Part shown: in pieces, positions 62,359 to 64,000 of the stretch
How the letters are laid out: every line of letters begins with the position of its first letter
Numbering within the stretch: position 1 is the stretch's first letter
Assembly (NCBI RefSeq): GCF_000472445.1
Contig: NZ_AXAJ01000013.1
Coordinates: forward strand, 110,875 to 174,874
Source of the DNA: Burkholderia sp. WSM2230
Lineage (GTDB): Bacteria; Pseudomonadota; Gammaproteobacteria; Burkholderiales; Burkholderiaceae
DNA: 64,000 nucleotides
Direction: 5' to 3'
Position numbers and translations under genes: made by a program
The notes under the pieces: generated by a model
What the model was told of the DNA's origin: nothing
Seen by the model: only the letters and a program-made list of their open reading frames with translations
The model's database searches: none

Positions 62359-62863
62359 GGCTCTGGACGTTCGACCATTAGAAGACATCGTGTTGCCTGG
62401 CCTCGTTGCCGGCGTGCTCTCGACGCTGGCGCTCGGTGCCTGCGCGCGGCTCATCGGCAAGCGGGCGGCCGCGCCTGTCAGCGCCGTGAGCCACTGGGTG
62501 TGGCCGCAAGAAGCGAACCAGACGGCGCGTCCGCGCCCGCGGCACCTCGTGACCGGGCTGGCGATTCATCACCTGATGTCGATTGGATGGGCGGCCGTCA
62601 ACGCGTACACGCTGGCTGCCATTCAGCAGTCGGTCGAGCCGTGCCGCGATTGCCGCTCCGAGCACCGTCAGCGCGTCGCTCTGGCAAGCGGCTTGACGCT
62701 TTTCGCCGCATTCAGCGACTACGTGATCGTGCCGAAGCGCTTTACTCCGGGCTTCGAATACCACCTGGACGTGCCGCAAATCACAGTGGTCTATGTTGCA
62801 TTCGGCGCCGGACTGGTCGTGCCGTTCATCGTCGAAGACCTGTACCGGCGGCGACCGCGATAG
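62357..62863 (+). CDS. Small four-helix membrane protein of unknown function
   Basis: The 168-residue protein has four hydrophobic stretches (LPGLVAGVLSTLALGACARL, LVTGLAIHHLMSIGWAAVNA, LASGLTLFAAFSDYVIVP, VYVAFGAGLVVPFIVEDLYR). I do not recognise a family. The ATG at 62357 has AAGGA eight bases upstream; an ATG at 62351 is an alternative. The start codon shares the dinucleotide CATG palindrome with the start codon of the opposite SDR-DoxX gene. Confidence 0.7.
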   Translation: MALDVRPLEDIVLPGLVAGVLSTLALGACARLIGKRAAAPVSAVSHWVWPQEANQTARPRPRHLVTGLAIHHLMSIGWAAVNAYTLAAIQQSVEPCRDCRSEHRQRVALASGLTLFAAFSDYVIVPKRFTPGFEYHLDVPQITVVYVAFGAGLVVPFIVEDLYRRRPR

Positions 62864-62921
62864 CTGCGCGGCACGCGGCATGCTGGCTTGATGACGAACC
62901 AGTAATCCGCGGAGGCGCAGC

Positions 62922-63128
62922 ATGTCAGATCCCGATCCGAAGAGCGGCGGACACATCGAGCAGCAGCCGGTGCCCGGCCATACCGAGAACATTCCCACCG
63001 ACGGCTCCGACGAGCGCTCCAACGAGCGACGCCTCGAAGACGCTGCGCCAGCCGCCAGTCCGGACACGAAACCGGGCACGCCGCCCGGCACGCAAACCGA
63101 AGCCGACCGCACGCGCTCGCCGGACTGA
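62922..63128 (+). CDS. Small hydrophilic, probably disordered protein (68 aa)
   Basis: The 68-residue protein is rich in Asp, Pro, Glu, Gly, Thr and Arg, with no hydrophobic segment or Cys. It opens MSDPDPKSGGHIEQQPVPG and ends DRTRSPD. The strong GGAGG seven bases before the ATG supports translation. No family is recognised. A second small hydrophilic gene follows 53 bp later. Confidence 0.55.
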   Translation: MSDPDPKSGGHIEQQPVPGHTENIPTDGSDERSNERRLEDAAPAASPDTKPGTPPGTQTEADRTRSPD

Positions 63129-63181
63129 GCCTACTTTGAGCCTTCCGGCTTCGCCCCATACGCATCGATAAGGAGTTCACC

Positions 63182-63358
63182 ATGACAAGCGAATCTGCCC
63201 GCCCGACGCCGCCGCGCCAGAATCCTAACGATCCGACCGCCGGCGACCGCACGCTTTCCGACAAGCAGAAGCAGTCAACGAAGAACGAGCCGGCGCCGCC
63301 CGCGCCGGGCCGCGGCGACAACCTGCCCGATCCGAAGGAAGTCGGCGAAGCCGGTTAA
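63182..63358 (+). CDS. Small hydrophilic, probably disordered protein (58 aa)
   Basis: A 58-codon frame from ATG 63182 to TAA 63356-63358, with AAGGAG eight bases upstream. The product is Pro-, Asp- and Lys-rich, without hydrophobic segments. It opens MTSESARPTPPRQNPNDP and ends PKEVGEAG. It was found by reading the frame and its Shine-Dalgarno. Related in composition, but not clearly in sequence, to the gene before it. Function unknown. Confidence 0.5.
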   Translation: MTSESARPTPPRQNPNDPTAGDRTLSDKQKQSTKNEPAPPAPGRGDNLPDPKEVGEAG

Positions 63359-63394
63359 TCCGCCCCGACGCAGCGACTCACAAGGAGAATCGCG

Positions 63395-63766
63395 ATGGCA
63401 AGCAAGCAACCCGCCGCATCCGCGGCGCTACGGGCCACATTCAGGCTGTTCGCGAACGGCGATCGCGTTCTCGCGCAAAATGTCGACGGCAAGCTGATCG
63501 ACATCGGCGCGATGGAAACCAAAGCCGGCCGCTACACGGTTCGGCTCGACGTCGACCCGCTCGATCTGCAACCGTCGCATTCGGTGGATGCCGCACTGCG
63601 CGCCGTCTCTTCGCAACTGAAGTTCGACTACCTGGACGGGCTTTTCACGAGCGAAGGTTCCGTCGACTTTCACGGCGACCTGTTCGCTTTACCGCATGTC
63701 GAATGGGAACTCGACGAACCGTTGCCTCGCGAGCTCACCGACGGCAAGCCGCCGCATATCTTCTAG
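63395..63766 (+). CDS. Conserved-looking small protein of unknown function (123 aa)
   Basis: The 123-residue product reads like a compact folded domain: ATFRLFANGDRVLAQNVDGK, then AGRYTVRLDVDPLDLQPSHS and FTSEGSVDFHGDLFALPHVE. AAGGAG precedes the ATG. It has no membrane segment or signal. I do not recognise a family. It ends 124 bp before ilvA on the same strand. Confidence 0.65.
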   Translation: MASKQPAASAALRATFRLFANGDRVLAQNVDGKLIDIGAMETKAGRYTVRLDVDPLDLQPSHSVDAALRAVSSQLKFDYLDGLFTSEGSVDFHGDLFALPHVEWELDEPLPRELTDGKPPHIF

Positions 63767-63890
63767 CAGGCTTGCGGTACGCACCTGGTCGGGCCTCGTC
63801 ACGGGGCCCGACGCCGCTTGGGCCAGTGCTCGCACCGTTGGCGCTATCATTGATGCTTTTCCGCCTTCCTGAGCGCATCGCGCCACTCGC

Positions 63891-64000
63891 ATGGCCTCCC
63901 ACGACTACCTGAAAAAAACCCTCACCGCGCGCGTCTACGACGTGGCCCGCGAGACCGAGCTCGAACGCGCGCCGCATCTGTCGGCGCGGCTGCGCAATCC
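63891..64000 (+). CDS. ilvA: Threonine ammonia-lyase, N-terminal fragment (cut by window edge)
   Basis: The first 36 codons read MASHDYLKKTLTARVYDVAR, then ETELERAPHLSARLRN, matching the start of betaproteobacterial biosynthetic threonine deaminase, which makes 2-oxobutyrate for isoleucine synthesis with PLP. The rest of the gene lies beyond the window. The identification rests on this short segment. Confidence 0.75.
   Translation, partial: MASHDYLKKTLTARVYDVARETELERAPHLSARLRN

Noticed and set aside
1..64000. tRNA or rRNA genes and riboswitches
   Set aside because: No T-loop GTTCGAATCC-like signature with a matching acceptor stem, and no conserved leader structure was found by reading. A tRNAscan or Rfam search would be decisive.

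Overview
The window is a high-GC, gene-dense stretch of chromosome from a betaproteobacterium. Gene content and protein sequence point to Burkholderia sensu lato, most likely Paraburkholderia: split pntA1/pntA2/pntB, a Burkholderia-type porin, the lptD-surA-pdxA-rsmA operon opposite amgK-murU, the ubiE-Tim44-ubiJ-ubiB run, and a DUF3683 FAD/Fe-S dehydrogenase. I read this from the sequence without any database search. About 55 genes are called; one is cut off at each end of the window. I found no rRNA, tRNA, CRISPR array or insertion sequence.

Layout. 1-3030: C-terminal tail of an unidentified protein, a THUMP-domain 23S rRNA methyltransferase, a VOC protein and a WYL regulator. 3073-6025 (minus): three-gene proton-translocating transhydrogenase operon. 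6348-8044: Nudix hydrolase and mnmA. 8281-9891: FMN-binding glutamate-synthase-like protein. 10080-11696: a lower-GC accessory cassette with a PAAR protein, a peptidoglycan amidase and a small membrane-anchored protein; it is read here as an orphan type VI secretion (T6SS) effector/immunity unit. 11915-17336: glyQ, glyS, gmhB, plsC and a YgjP-like metallopeptidase. 17439-20326: gloA, a porin and an EamA exporter. 20358-26098 (minus): lptD-surA-pdxA-rsmA (outer-membrane biogenesis, pyridoxal phosphate synthesis, rRNA methylation), divergent from amgK-murU (cell-wall sugar recycling, 26320-28149).

28177-37398: Atm1-type ABC exporter, acyl-CoA thioesterase, a LysR regulator divergent from a glutathione S-transferase, a large PAS-GGDEF-EAL protein, and a nitrate-reductase-associated protein divergent from fdhD. 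37450-44694 (minus): fatty-acid beta-oxidation genes (acyl-CoA dehydrogenase, fused 3-hydroxyacyl-CoA dehydrogenase/hydratase, thiolase, then a separate enoyl-CoA hydratase behind a terminator), headed by a TetR regulator with an 18-bp palindrome upstream. 44933-50648 (minus): clsB, nudB, aspS, DUF502 protein, FmdB-like zinc ribbon, methyltransferase. 50671-60050 (minus): ubiB, ubiJ, Tim44-like protein, ubiE, DUF971 protein, HIT protein and the 1364-residue dehydrogenase, most of the aerobic ubiquinone-accessory genes being together here. 60504-64000: a two-gene membrane operon divergent from a small membrane protein, with overlapping start codons; three small hydrophilic proteins; and the first codons of ilvA.

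The most interesting items are the PAAR-amidase-immunity cassette; three intergenic minisatellites that all have a 14-bp period, one of which reaches into a stop codon; the perfect palindrome before the tetR gene; a terminator hairpin that overlaps a likely promoter just upstream of ubiJ; and the overlapping divergent start codons at 62357/62358.
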